DNA from: Streptomyces agglomeratus
GTDB lineage: Bacteria > Actinomycetota > Actinomycetes > Streptomycetales > Streptomycetaceae
DNA: 64,000 nt
Reading direction: 5' to 3'
Assembly: GCF_001746415.1 (NCBI RefSeq)
Contig: NZ_MEHJ01000002.1
Span: 62,001-126,000, forward strand
Shown: piece after piece, positions 35,968 through 45,243 of the stretch
Layout of the letters: every line of letters begins with the position of its first letter
Position numbering within the stretch: the stretch's first letter is position 1
Translations under genes and position numbers: made by a program
The notes under the pieces: generated by a model
Told to the model about the DNA's origin: nothing
What the model saw: the letters and a program-made list of their open reading frames with translations, nothing else
The model's database searches: none

Positions 35968-36450
35968 CCACCAGATTCGGCAGGCCGCTGACGACTCACG
36001 GGACGTCAACCACTGGTTCAGTTTCCTTGCACCCATTCCGTCTTCGCTTGCGGGCACGAACCGTCTGGTGGTGTCGGTCCGCCCCTACGTTGTCGAGGCT
36101 GCTTCCGGCCTCACCCCCAACCCGGGATCCGCCTGCCTCCAGCTTCAACCGGTCACTGCGATGACCAGCGGCGGGCTCCTCCTCCCGCGAGATCCATCAG
36201 CGCCTCGTGGCGCACAGCCGAGCTCGTCGAGGCAGAGAAGTTCGACTCGGCCGTAGCAGGCGATGGTCTTGGTCAGCTGCTACTCGTCAGCTGCCGCAGA
36301 GCGGATGATCAGAGAGGCCTACTACTACAGCTGGCGCAGCCAGCACGGCCTTCCCCTACCCCCCGCACCAGGCCTCGCTCCGTTGGCCCATAAGCCACAG
36401 CGCTGACCGGTCAACGGTCAGCCACAGACCGTCGCCACAACTTAGTTTCC
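35968..36450. other. Mostly non-coding, one possible 47-aa ORF
   Basis: No recognised gene is present. A plus-strand frame from ATG 36263 to TGA 36404-36406 encodes 47 residues with RMIREAYYYSWRSQHGLPLP. It is coding-like but lacks a strong ribosome binding site and may be a fragment. Confidence 0.25.
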
Positions 36451-36778
36451 ATGCCGGTGACTGTGCACGCCGCCACCGAACAACATTCCGTGCCACTCAG
36501 GCAGGTGCACGCGAAGACGGAGGCCGCATCCGGCAGCGGCGGTACTGCGAGATGGAGGGCGCCGAAGTCCCGTTCGAGGCAGTGGCCCGCGGGTACGAGG
36601 CGCCGGACGACCGGATGGTCGTGCTCACCGACGAGGACCTGGCCGACCTCCCGGTGCCCGCCGCCAAGAGCATTGAAGTCTGGGCTTCGCCCCCGGCGAC
36701 GCCGTCGACCCGGTGGCCCTGGACCGCCCCTGCTACCTCGGAGCCACCGGCCAACCTGCGCCCCCTGCCCGCCCGTGA
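36451..36778 (+). pseudogene. Ku (non-homologous end-joining) N-terminal remnant
   Basis: Three consecutive segments match the bacterial Ku core: VTVHAATEQHSVPLRQVHAK, then MEGAEVPFEAVARGYEAPD with MVVLTDEDLADLPVPAAKSI, then DAVDPVALDRPCYLGATGQ. They lie in three frames, with changes near 36515 and 36680, and a TGA ends the last at 36778. Both the start and the C-terminal region are absent. Ku recruits ligase to DNA ends. With the ligase remnant at 2.7-3.1 kb this suggests decayed accessory repair genes. Confidence 0.65.
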
Positions 36779-36909
36779 CCGCAAGGTCAGGATGCTCCCG
36801 CGCCCCGCCGCCAGGACGCCGAGTCGCCCGGTGTAATGCTGCCAGTGCGGAACCGAGGATCCCGGCGGGCGCGGCTCAGACGGCCCTGAAACACGCTCCA
36901 CACTGACAG

Positions 36910-37151
36910 CTAGCATTTTCGGTTCTCTCGCCTCGTGGTGATCCCATCGCTGATGGAGACGACGATACCGAGGGTGCCGAGGCCCACCCCGGCGTAGCCG
37001 ACGAGTGCTCCACGGGCTTCGTTCTTCTTCTCCTCGTCGTAGCTGAAGGATTTGCCGCCAGCCTCATGCACCACTGGCCGGGTCTCATCGGGCTGCCGTC
37101 GCACTCGACGGCGTTGCCGTTCATGAGAGCCTCGGCGTTGATGAAAAACAT
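36910..37151 (-). pseudogene. Small membrane protein, frameshifted
   Basis: From ATG 37151 one frame reads NGNAVECDGSPMRPGQWC. A second frame from about 37070 continues HEAGGKSFSYDEEKKNEARG and a hydrophobic helix (ALVGYAGVGLGTLGIVVSI) to a TAG at 36910. Restoring one base joins them into an about 80-residue protein of a type common in Streptomyces (short Cys motif, then one or two helices). Function is unknown. Confidence 0.55.
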
Positions 37152-37273
37152 GGTCCGACGATGGACAGAGCCCAGCCCAGGCCCCTGAGCCATGGCCGGC
37201 CGTGAGCTGCGCGTTTTGGCAGTTCCTTTCCGTCCCGATGCCAGAAGGCGATGCCCGCGCGTGAGGGCTCAGG

Positions 37274-37866
37274 TCATGTTGAGGTACGGCAGGGGGCCGG
37301 CCGGCTGGGCGGTCACCCGGCGGATGACCGCGATCGCGAGGATCGCGCACAGGATGTTGAGGCTCTCGTCGACCGGGTTACGGTAGTTCGTCTGGTCAAG
37401 GACCAAGAGGTGGAAGGCGACCGAGAGCGGGCCGTTGAGGAGCCAGACGGACCACCAGGCGTTGATCAGACGGGCGTCGCGGGGCGGGCCCGCCGGCCCG
37501 GTGGATGTCGAGGGTGATGCGGCGCGGCAGCCACCACATGGCGAGCGGGATGATCCAGGCGCCGACGGCGAAGCCCCGGGTGTACTTGTGGCTGCCTGGG
37601 GCGAGGACCTCGGCGTTGCGGCGGACGCGGTGGAACCAGACGAGAAACGAGATCCAGCACGACACCTGGAGCACGGCCGGAAGCGGGACCATGTCCTCGG
37701 CCAGCCAGGGCGAGTCTTTGCCGCCGGTCGCGATGATGTAGACGTCGGTGATGGCAGAGGTGGCGATCAGCGACTGGACGACGAGCGCCGGTCCGTTCGG
37801 CTTGCGGAATCTGTAGCGGGGCGCCCGCCCAGCGGCCGGTCCGACCGGCACGTTGTACGAGTCCAT
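37274..37866 (-). pseudogene. DUF4328 membrane protein, frameshifted
   Basis: From ATG 37866 the first frame has SLIATSAITDVYIIATGG and the DUF4328 core CWISFLVWFHRVRRNAEVLA and IIPLAMWWLPRRITLDI. A second frame from about 37490 continues RLINAWWSVWLLNGPLSVAF and CAILAIAVIRRVTAQP to a TGA at 37274. The junction is a run of four C where one extra base explains the shift. The joined protein has about four transmembrane helices. Its role is unknown. Confidence 0.7.
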
Positions 37867-38020
37867 GAATGTCCCCCCGGGATACGGTGACGCCGCCTTG
37901 GTTCGTCACGGCGGCAGTAATGGCCGGCATAGGAGGTGCGTTCCGACGGGGCGTCCAAAGGGGTGACGCCCCTTTGGACACGACCCGGCCGGACCCGCGA
38001 CGGAAAGTGCCAGACACGCC

Positions 38021-38974
38021 CTAGGTGTATTGCCCTGTGAGGTTGGGGACGCGGCTGGCGGGGGGTTGGCCCTTCAGCGCGGTGTGTCCGCGGTGGTGAT
38101 TGTAGGTGTGCAGCCACTCGGGGAAGACGTCGCGTCGTTCCTGCTCGGAGCGGTAGGGGCGGGCGTAGGCCCATTCGTCGAGCAGGGTCCGGTTCAGGCG
38201 TTCGACCTTGCCGTTCGTCTGGGGCCGGTAGGGGCGGGTGCGCTTGTGGGTGATCCCGGCCTCGGCGAGGACGTTGCGCCAGTCTCGTGAGCGGTAGCAG
38301 TAGCCGTTGTCGGTCAGGACCCGCTCCACGGTGATTCCGGCTTGGGTGAAGAACGCGTGGGCACGGGTCCAGAAGGCTGTGGCGGTCTCCTTCCTCTCGT
38401 CGGTGAGGATCTCGCTGTCGGCCAGGCGGGAGTGGTCGTCGACGGCCGTGTGGATATAGCTGTAGCCGGCCCCGCGCCGTTTGCTGCGGCCTTCTTGTCT
38501 GCCGAGAACCTTGTGGCCGCCGCCGTTGGGGATGTTGCCGAGTTTCTTGATGTCGACGTGGACCAGTTCGCCGGGCCGCTCGCGTTCGTAGCGGCGTATG
38601 ACGCGGCCGGTGGCCCGGTCCAGGTGGGTGAGGCGGGCCAGGCCGTAGCGGGTCAGGACGCGGTGCACGGTCGAGGGCACCAGGTGCAGCAGGCCTGCGA
38701 TGCGGGCCGGTCCCCAGCGGCGCAGGATGCGGACCTTGATGATCCGCCGTTCGGTGCGGGTCGGGGTGCGGCGCGGGCTCGTGTGCGGGCGGGAGGACAG
38801 ATCCCTCATGCCGGCCTCGCCGTGTGTGCGGTAGCGGTCGGCCCAGCGCTGGGCCGTGGTGGGCGAGACCTGGAAGCGTTCGGCGGCCCGGCGCAGGGGC
38901 CAGCCGTCCTCGACCACGCAACGGGCAAGACGCAGCCGTCCGGTCTCGGTCAGGGGTGCATTACGGTGGGGCAC
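38021..38974 (-). CDS. IS481-family transposase
   Basis: This 317-residue transposase is read from GTG 38974, preceded by GAAAGG. The earlier ATG at 39040 would add 22 residues. HTH domains (LRRAAERFQVSPTTAQRWAD) precede an rve integrase core with ELVHVDIKKLGNIPNGGGH (Asp), AVDDHSRLADSEIL, VLTDNGYCYRSRDW (Asp) and RPQTNGKVERLNRTLLDEW (Glu). The stop codon TAG lies in the duplicated target CCTAGG, outside the element proper. The ORF therefore depends on the CTAG target for termination. Confidence 0.9.
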   Translation of the reverse strand: MPHRNAPLTETGRLRLARCVVEDGWPLRRAAERFQVSPTTAQRWADRYRTHGEAGMRDLSSRPHTSPRRTPTRTERRIIKVRILRRWGPARIAGLLHLVPSTVHRVLTRYGLARLTHLDRATGRVIRRYERERPGELVHVDIKKLGNIPNGGGHKVLGRQEGRSKRRGAGYSYIHTAVDDHSRLADSEILTDERKETATAFWTRAHAFFTQAGITVERVLTDNGYCYRSRDWRNVLAEAGITHKRTRPYRPQTNGKVERLNRTLLDEWAYARPYRSEQERRDVFPEWLHTYNHHRGHTALKGQPPASRVPNLTGQYT

Positions 38975-39093
38975 GAGGGCCTTTCTGTAGGTGTAGACGT
39001 CGCAATCCACACCGAACCGGAAGGCCCTCACCCATTTCAAGATCCCTCAGCCGAGACATGGCTCACCCGTCCACAACCTCCCGGGGCAGAACA
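38026..39093 (-). mobile_element. IS481-family insertion sequence
   Basis: The ends read inward TGTATTGCCCTGTGAGGTTG (38026) and TGTTCTGCCCCGGGAGGTTG (from 39093). This is a 26-bp imperfect repeat starting with the family's TGT. The hexamer CCTAGG flanks both ends (38020-38025 and 39094-39099), matching the NCTAGN target duplication known for IS481. All signals of a recent, complete insertion are present. Confidence 0.9.
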
Positions 39094-39165
39094 CCTAGGC
39101 TTCCGGGGCGCTCTGGCCTTCGCTTGGTCACCGCGTTCCGTGACGCCGTAGGCCCGTCGTCACAA

Positions 39166-40497
39166 CTACGGCTGCGGTGGCGTGTTCTGCGCGTCGGCGA
39201 CGGCGCGCTGGGCGCGGAAGTTCTCCCGGTAGGCGTCGTGCACAGAGGCGGTGTGGTGTTCAGGGTCGGTGGAGTCGTCCCACTTCAGGAGGGCTTCATC
39301 GTTGCCGATCAGGCCCGACTTGGTGAAGGGGTGGCTGCCGGTGAAGACGATCTTCTGGTTGTTCCTGCCCTTGTAGGTGCCCTCGACGAGCAAATACTTG
39401 GTGTGGGTGGCGGTGTGCGTGCCGCCTGCGGCGTCGTCCAGCTTGTGCAGGTCGATACCGCCGTAGCGGGTGGGCTTGTTGAGGATCTGCTCGACCGTGG
39501 TCCCCGACGCGTCGAGGTCGCGGTACACGATGTCCACGTAGCAGCCCGCGTCGTCCAGGTCCCACAGTTTCTGTGCGACTTCGGGACGGGTGATCCCGTG
39601 CATCGCGACGCGGATCACCGTGCGGCCGTCGGTGGTGCCGTAGCCGGCGTCGTTGCCGTAGCAGGCCGGCTTCCCGTCTACCGGGTCGTCCACCGTGCTG
39701 AGGATGTTGACGATGACGTCAGTGGTCGCCCGGGGGAAGAAGTAGGCTTTGGCCCGGCCCGCCTGGGTGTCCATCAGTACGTCGGAAACTTGCTTGGAAG
39801 GGTCCGCCTGGGCCTCGGCCTGACGTTTGAAGTAGGCGGCGTAGGCGCCGTACAGGGCCTGGTTGTCGGCCACCGTCAGGGCGTCGTTCCAGGACTTCTT
39901 CCGGTCCCAGGTGGTCATGTTCGCGGAGGACTGCACGACCACGTTGTCCACCGGCACGGTGGCGGTGGCGCTGCCCTTGGTCCGGGAGAACAGGTAGAAC
40001 TTATTGTGGTTGACGCTGGGCCAGCCGTCCGCCGGGGTCGGGTCCTTCGCCAGGCACGCCTGCTTGTCGGCGCACAGCCGCACCCAGGAGTCACCCGAGC
40101 CGGCTGGCTTCTTCGCGAGCCCGGCGGCGAGCAGGTCGTACATCGGACCGCCCTCCCAGTGCCTGCGGGTCTCGCTGTCAAGGATCACCTGAACGTTCAC
40201 CCCGCGCAGGTGCGCCGCGTTCAGCCGCTCCACCACCCATTTGGAACCGAACACGTACGTGGAGATCATGATGTCGGACCCGGGAACCGCGCCGTCGATG
40301 AGCCGGGCGAGGTGCGTGGGTATCGCGTCGGTCCGTGCGGGGTCGGGGCTGGTGGGATCGTTGAACAGGGCGCCGGTCGTCACCGCAGGGGCGGGCGTGC
40401 CGCCGTCCGCGAGCGCGGGCGCCGGGGCTGTGGCGCCGAGGAGGGCGAGGGTGGCTGCTGTCGTGGTCGCCATCCGGGCGAATTTGATCTTGGTCAT
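39166..40497 (-). CDS. Secreted phospholipase D-like protein
   Basis: This 443-residue protein is read from ATG 40497. The signal peptide (MATTTAATLALLGATAPAPA) ends at ALA. Two HKD motifs mark a phospholipase D fold: HNKFYLFSRTKGSA near residue 164, followed by VVVQSSANMTTWD, and HTKYLLVEGTYKG near 367, followed by IVFTGSHPFTKSG. Both have H-x-K but a weak Asp position, typical of the secreted PLD-like proteins of Streptomyces. The substrate may be phospholipid or nucleic acid. It is monocistronic, lying between an IS481 and an IS630. Confidence 0.8.
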   Translation of the reverse strand: MTKIKFARMATTTAATLALLGATAPAPALADGGTPAPAVTTGALFNDPTSPDPARTDAIPTHLARLIDGAVPGSDIMISTYVFGSKWVVERLNAAHLRGVNVQVILDSETRRHWEGGPMYDLLAAGLAKKPAGSGDSWVRLCADKQACLAKDPTPADGWPSVNHNKFYLFSRTKGSATATVPVDNVVVQSSANMTTWDRKKSWNDALTVADNQALYGAYAAYFKRQAEAQADPSKQVSDVLMDTQAGRAKAYFFPRATTDVIVNILSTVDDPVDGKPACYGNDAGYGTTDGRTVIRVAMHGITRPEVAQKLWDLDDAGCYVDIVYRDLDASGTTVEQILNKPTRYGGIDLHKLDDAAGGTHTATHTKYLLVEGTYKGRNNQKIVFTGSHPFTKSGLIGNDEALLKWDDSTDPEHHTASVHDAYRENFRAQRAVADAQNTPPQP

Positions 40498-40835
40498 GAA
40501 CGGTGACCCTACCCAGGCACGGCTCATGGACCGCCACCGACCCTGAGAAGCCCCAGTGGTGTACGAGGCGCTGAGCAAGCCAAGCCACCGCCTCCGCAAT
40601 CCTGGCCGGCCAATTGGCAAACTGTGGGTAACCGGCTTGCTAATTCAACGGAGCACAGCCACGGGCTGAACGCTATGCAGACTGGCCCACCGTGACCCAG
40701 GCCAACCGGGCCGACTCGGTCGTCATCCAGGTCGAGGCTCTCTTCTGGGGGGGCGGGTGGGTGACAAGACGTATGAGTCCCTCACCGACACCCCGTGCGA
40801 GGGCTGCAGGCGCTGCACGACTGGGTGGCCTCCTA
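40498..40835. other. Region without a gene
   Basis: Upstream of the PLD-like gene. It should hold its promoter, but no clear hexamers or coding frame are visible. It ends at the TA target of the IS630. Confidence 0.3.
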
Positions 40836-41120
40836 CTGATCTTTTCGTAAGTTCGGTGGGTGTGGTGGCCGTGTGGGTGGGAGGCTGTCGGGGTGGCATA
40901 TCAACCTTCCCCTTCGGTTGCGGGCTCCTCCCTTCCTGCTCTGTCGCGGCCTCAGTTGGCGGAGGCGCGTCGTGTTCGGGCAGTCGAGTTGTTCGAGGGC
41001 GGCGTCTCGAACGCGGAGATCGCGAGGGCGGTGGGGGTGTGTGCCGAGAGTGTGCGGCGTTGGCGGCGGGTGTGGGAGCAAGGCGGTGCTTCGGCCTTGC
41101 TGTCAATGGCCTTGAAGTGC

Positions 41121-42806
41121 GGCTCTGATCAACATTTCGGGGAGGCGTGACTGACCGTCACCTCGATCTTTGACTGGGTATGCGATGTGATCAGGTACTC
41201 GTCAAGCTCTTCCCGCGGCTGTCCGGCGTCGTCATCGAGGATGTCGTCGATGTGGGGACGGGTGTGGAAATCGTGGCTCATGCCAGCGGAGGCTCTGCTG
41301 TCTGTCCTGACTGCGGCACGGGCTCGGCCCGAGTGCACGACCGGTACGAGAGGCGGATAGCGGACGCGGCGGTGGGCGGCCGGCCGGTGGCGATACGCCT
41401 GACGGTCCGTCGCTTCCGATGCGACATGGCCCCGTGCGGCCGCCGAAGTTTCGCGGAGCAGGTCGACGGTCTGACCTTCCGGTACGGACGTCGCAGTGTT
41501 CTGCAGCGGGCGATGTTGGAGGCGATCGCTCGCTTCCTCGCCGGGCGGGCCGGCGCCCGCCTCACCCGGATGCTGTGTGTCTCGGTGAGCCCGAATACCC
41601 TGCTCAACCTCTTACGGTCCTTGCCCGCCGAGGCGCCGGAGAAGAGCCCGCGGGTCCTGGGCGTCGACGACTTCGCGCTCAAACGCGGTCACGTCTACGG
41701 CACTGTCCTGATCGACATCGAGACCGGCCGCCCGGTCGACGTGCTGCCCGATCGGACTGCGGAAACCTTCGCCACCTGGCTCGAGCAGCACCCCGGCGCG
41801 GAGATCGTGTGCCGTGACCGGGCCAGCGCGTATGCCGAGGCGGTCCGCACCGCCGCCCCTGACGCCCAGCAGATCGCAGACCGCTTTCACTTGTGGAAGA
41901 ACCTCTGCGAGGCCGTCGAGAAGTGCGTCGTCGCCCACCGCTCCTGTCTGCTCGCGCCCGCCGAAGAAGACGACCAGGTCGTCGAGTCCCCTGCAGGGTC
42001 ACCGCTGCTGGAGGGCAAGCGCGCGGCGAACATCCGGCGTAACCATGCGGCCGTGCACGAGATGTACGACAAGGGCGTCACCATCCAGGTGATCTCCGCG
42101 AAGCTGCGGATGGACCGCAAGACGGTCCGTAAGTACGCGCACGCGGTCACCGTGGATGAACTGCTCGTGCCGCCACAGCAGAGTTTGCGCATGCTCCAGC
42201 CCTGGGCCGAGTACCTCAACATGCGCTGGAGCGAGGGCTGCACCGACAGCGGACGCCTGTTCAGGGAGATCCAGCAGCGCGGCTACAAGGGAAGCAGCCG
42301 CAGCGTCCGCCGCTGGCTCCAGCCGCTGCGGGACCAGGCTGCCCCGGCGCCCAAGAGGTCGGAGGCGCCCACCGTCCGCCAGGTCACCGGCTGGCTCACC
42401 CGCCACCCCGACACCCTCACCTCCGGCCAGCAACTCCACCTCAAGCGCATCCTGAACCGTTGCCCCGAACTGGCCACCGTCCACGAACGCGTACGGGACT
42501 TCGCCAAGATGATGAAGAACCTTGAGGGCCACCGTCTGCCTGCCTGGATCGAGACCACGGAAACCGTCGCCCTCGCACCGCTGAAGAACTTCGCGAGCAA
42601 CCTTCGCAAGGACTTCGACGCCGTCACCGCCGGGCTGACCCTGCCCTACTCCAGCGGCATGGTCGAGGGTCACGTTAACCGGGTCAAATTCCTCAAACGG
42701 CAAGGATTTGGCCGTGCGAACTTCGATCTCCTCCGCCGCCGGATCCTTCTCACCCCATGACCACGGTCACGCTCCGCGACGCCTCCCCGAAATGTTGATC
42801 AGAGCC
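41121..42806 (+). mobile_element. ISL3-family insertion sequence (copy B)
   Basis: A perfect inverted repeat of about 28 bp beginning GGCTCTGATCAACATTTCGG bounds the element. GGCTCT starts are typical of ISL3. No identical 8-bp flanks are visible and the host transposase does not rejoin cleanly, so some bases at the junction were lost or changed. Confidence 0.9.
41180..42760 (+). CDS. ISL3-family transposase (intact)
   Basis: This 526-residue transposase is read from ATG 41180. It has a zinc-binding N-terminus (CPDCGTGSARVHDRYERR), a DDE domain with RVLGVDDFALKRGHVYGTVL (Asp), HPGAEIVCRDRASAYAEA (Asp), and the C-terminal block LPYSSGMVEGHVNRVKFLKR (Glu). The frame is complete and it should be active. 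It belongs to a different ISL3 subgroup from copy A, sharing the layout but not the end sequence. Confidence 0.92.
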   Translation: MRCDQVLVKLFPRLSGVVIEDVVDVGTGVEIVAHASGGSAVCPDCGTGSARVHDRYERRIADAAVGGRPVAIRLTVRRFRCDMAPCGRRSFAEQVDGLTFRYGRRSVLQRAMLEAIARFLAGRAGARLTRMLCVSVSPNTLLNLLRSLPAEAPEKSPRVLGVDDFALKRGHVYGTVLIDIETGRPVDVLPDRTAETFATWLEQHPGAEIVCRDRASAYAEAVRTAAPDAQQIADRFHLWKNLCEAVEKCVVAHRSCLLAPAEEDDQVVESPAGSPLLEGKRAANIRRNHAAVHEMYDKGVTIQVISAKLRMDRKTVRKYAHAVTVDELLVPPQQSLRMLQPWAEYLNMRWSEGCTDSGRLFREIQQRGYKGSSRSVRRWLQPLRDQAAPAPKRSEAPTVRQVTGWLTRHPDTLTSGQQLHLKRILNRCPELATVHERVRDFAKMMKNLEGHRLPAWIETTETVALAPLKNFASNLRKDFDAVTAGLTLPYSSGMVEGHVNRVKFLKRQGFGRANFDLLRRRILLTP

Positions 42807-43724
42807 GTATGTCGTGGCCACGGTCACCTTGCGGCGACGGGCAGCCACCGGACGCCCACCCAAGCTGGACGACACCCAGGTCGAGAAGGTCCGGGCCGCG
42901 TTGGAGCAAGGTGCCCAGGCGCATGGTTTCGAGGCCGACCTGTGGACCCTGGAACGAGTCGGCGCGGTCGTCACCCGGGCAACGGGGGTGGTTCTGTCGA
43001 GGGCATCGGTGTGGCGGCTGCTGACCGGCCGGCTCGGATGGAGCCTGCAACGGCCCGAGCGGCGGGCGGTCGAGCGGGACGAGTCGGAGATCGCCCGCTG
43101 GATCGCGCACGAGTGGCCGCGCATCACAAAGGGGCCGTGAACACACATGCCTGGATCGTCTTCCTCGACGAATCAGGCGTCTCCCTACTCCCTCAGATCC
43201 GCCGAACCTACTCGCCCCGAGGGCGGACTCCGCTCCTGCGGCACCGCCTGAACTGGAAGCGCGCGTCGATGGCCGGGGCTTTGGGCTACCACTCCACCGA
43301 CCCCGATCGCGGGGCCCGCCTGTGTTTCCACCTCAAGCCCGGCAGCTACGACACCGCCGCCCTCATCGAGGTCCTGGAGCAGATGAAGGTGTTCTACCGC
43401 GGGGAGCGGGTGGTGCTGGTCTGGGACGGCCTGTCCGCCCACTGGAGCCGGGCCATGCGGGCTTGGGTCGCCGAACAGGACTGGCTCACCCTGGAACGAT
43501 TACCCGCCTACGCTCCCGAGTTGAACCCGGTGGAGCTGCTGTGGTCCTCGCTCAAGAAGCGTGAACTCGCCAACCTCGCCGGCGACCACCTCGCCGATGT
43601 CGCCGACGCCACCGAGCGAGGCATCCACCGCATCAACGCCAACCCCCGACTGCCATGGTCATTCCTCGCCCATACCGGCCTGACCATCCGCCCACCACAC
43701 CCACCGAACTTACGAAAAGATCAG

Positions 43725-44065
43725 TAACTGGCTGCCAATTTCTAATGCCTGAAAAATGGTTGCAGGGCACCCGGACGCTACAGGCGTCGTAAAGCTGAGC
43801 GAGGAGGCGAACGCGGCGACGAGACGGTGCGGCACGCTGCGCTGAACGAGGCAGCCCACAGATACGGAGCCCTCATGGCAGGCTCAGCCCATGCCTGCCA
43901 GCCCATCGCTCCCTGCTCCTCCGCCTCGGCGGCCAGGGCGCTGGGGTCGGCGTCTGAACAGGGACGGCACCTCGCTGAGGCTGAGGCGGGCGGTGAAGGT
44001 GGGGTGCATCGCCGCCTCGTGGGGTTGGTCGGCGTCACGGAGCCAACCGTGCCCGGTGGCCGACG
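43725..44065. other. Region without a confident gene
   Basis: This lies between the IS630 and the SRPBCC remnant. Short frames exist but none shows family features. It may contain decayed parts of the SRPBCC gene whose tail follows. Confidence 0.25.
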
Positions 44066-44224
44066 CTCTGGGTGAGCGAGAGCGAGTACCCGTTCAGCGG
44101 CGTGCTGATGCGGCTGGTAGGGGTCCTGATGCCCGGTGCCTTCGGCAAGCAGTCGCAACAGCACATGCAGGACTTCAAGTCGTTCGCCGAGATGGGAAAG
44201 GACGTCCGCGAAGCGAGAGACTGA
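44066..44224 (+). pseudogene. SRPBCC-family protein, C-terminal remnant
   Basis: The plus strand reads LWVSESEYPFSGVLMRLVGV then PGAFGKQSQQHMQDFKSFAE and ends at TGA 44222-44224. This matches the last beta strand and the long C-terminal helix of SRPBCC (START-like) proteins. The N-terminal three-quarters is missing. Confidence 0.5.
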
Positions 44225-44385
44225 TCTGCTTGCCGACGGCGGTCGTCGACAACATTGCGACCAGTGGCTCGCGCCGCCTAGCCACACGAGTACGGCTCTG
44301 ACTTGCGTCGAGACGTTGTGAGGGCGATCCGGATGACCGGCCGGGAGGAGGCGCGCGCCCGGGGCCCGGAGGGGGAGGTACAGGG

Positions 44386-45243
44386 TCAGGCAGTCGCATC
44401 GGCGGGGGCCGTGGCTGGGGGTCGGACCCGGGTCAGTTCTTCCGCACGTTTGCGCAACAGCGGAGCCAGCTCGGTGTACCAACCGCGGCCGACCGCCTGG
44501 AGCATCTCTGCAAGGGCGATTTGCTCGCCGATCTCGCCGGCGGGGGTGTCGAGGACGTGGGCGAACTCGGCGCGGATGCGGTCGGCGACGGCGGGGACGC
44601 GGAGGCTGTTGACGTAGAGCATGGCGGGGTCGTATCCGATGGGGACGGCGCCCCAGCGTTCCCAGTCCAGAATGACGAGGGGGTGATGCGTGAGGTTGGC
44701 CCACTGGAGATCGGCGTGGCCGGTGACGCGTTCGGTGATGGCTGGCGCGGGGATGCCGAGGAACTCGGGGAACACCCGGTCCGCCCAGGACTGCCGGATG
44801 GTTTCGCGGGGCGGCTCGGCGGTGCTGAGGGCGTCCAGGCTCTCCCGCAGCGTCTCCCACCAGGAATCCGGCAGGCCCGGGTCCTCGGTGAGGTCGGGGG
44901 TTTCCGGGGAGATGACGGGCTGGGCGATGTAGTCGATCAGCTCGGCCTCGAAGACGTACTCCCCGTCCTCCCAGCGGAACAGCTCGTGGAGGTGGGGGCG
45001 GGACACCTTGTCCGACACCCGTTCTTCAGCGAGCGCGATGCCCTCGTTCTGGGCGGCAGGGGTCTTGGCGGCCTCGCCGCAGTGGACGCGGAGCCAGTTG
45101 CCGCCGTCGGTGCGGCTGCCAATGGTGCGGCCCAGCCATCCCCAGGCCGGTGTTCCGGTCGTCGTGGTGGAGAGCCTGGCGGCTGCGTGCGCCAGGGCAC
45201 CCTCCATGCGCACCCTGGTGGTCTCATCCTTGGGCGAGTACAT
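44386..45243 (-). CDS. APH/choline-kinase-like phosphotransferase
   Basis: This 285-residue protein is read from ATG 45243, which lies 20 bp inside the end of the upstream aldo/keto reductase gene. The C-lobe has the Brenner catalytic loop in VTGHADLQWANLTHHPL near residue 176, and the metal-binding VILDWERWG. The N-lobe is short, with GNWLRVHCGEAAK. The family moves phosphate from ATP to small hydroxylated or amine substrates. It is the last gene of the operon headed by the candidate precursor peptide. It could phosphorylate a peptide, a hydroxylated intermediate, or give self-protection. The role is inferred from context. Confidence 0.75.
   Translation of the reverse strand: MYSPKDETTRVRMEGALAHAAARLSTTTTGTPAWGWLGRTIGSRTDGGNWLRVHCGEAAKTPAAQNEGIALAEERVSDKVSRPHLHELFRWEDGEYVFEAELIDYIAQPVISPETPDLTEDPGLPDSWWETLRESLDALSTAEPPRETIRQSWADRVFPEFLGIPAPAITERVTGHADLQWANLTHHPLVILDWERWGAVPIGYDPAMLYVNSLRVPAVADRIRAEFAHVLDTPAGEIGEQIALAEMLQAVGRGWYTELAPLLRKRAEELTRVRPPATAPADATA

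Larger units (their letters stand above)
40836..43724 (+). mobile_element. IS630-family insertion sequence (copy B), interrupted by an ISL3
   Basis: The ends are a perfect 33-bp inverted repeat beginning CTGATCTTTTCGTAAGTTCG. They are flanked by the duplicated dinucleotide TA (40834-40835 and 43725-43726), the IS630 hallmark. An ISL3 element sits inside (41121-42806). Confidence 0.9.
40893..43727 (+). pseudogene. IS630-family transposase split by ISL3 insertion
   Basis: The N-terminal HTH (VSNAEIARAVGVCAESVRRW) runs from GTG 40893 to the ISL3 boundary. The rest resumes after 42806 with ATGRPPKLDDTQVEKVRAAL. Near 43133 there is also a frame change, consistent with loss of one G in a run of G, before AWIVFLDESGVSLLPQIRR. 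VVLVWDGLSAHWSRAMRAW and YAPELNPVELLWSSLKKREL carry the remaining DDE residues. The stop is at 43727, just past the right terminal repeat. Confidence 0.85.
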
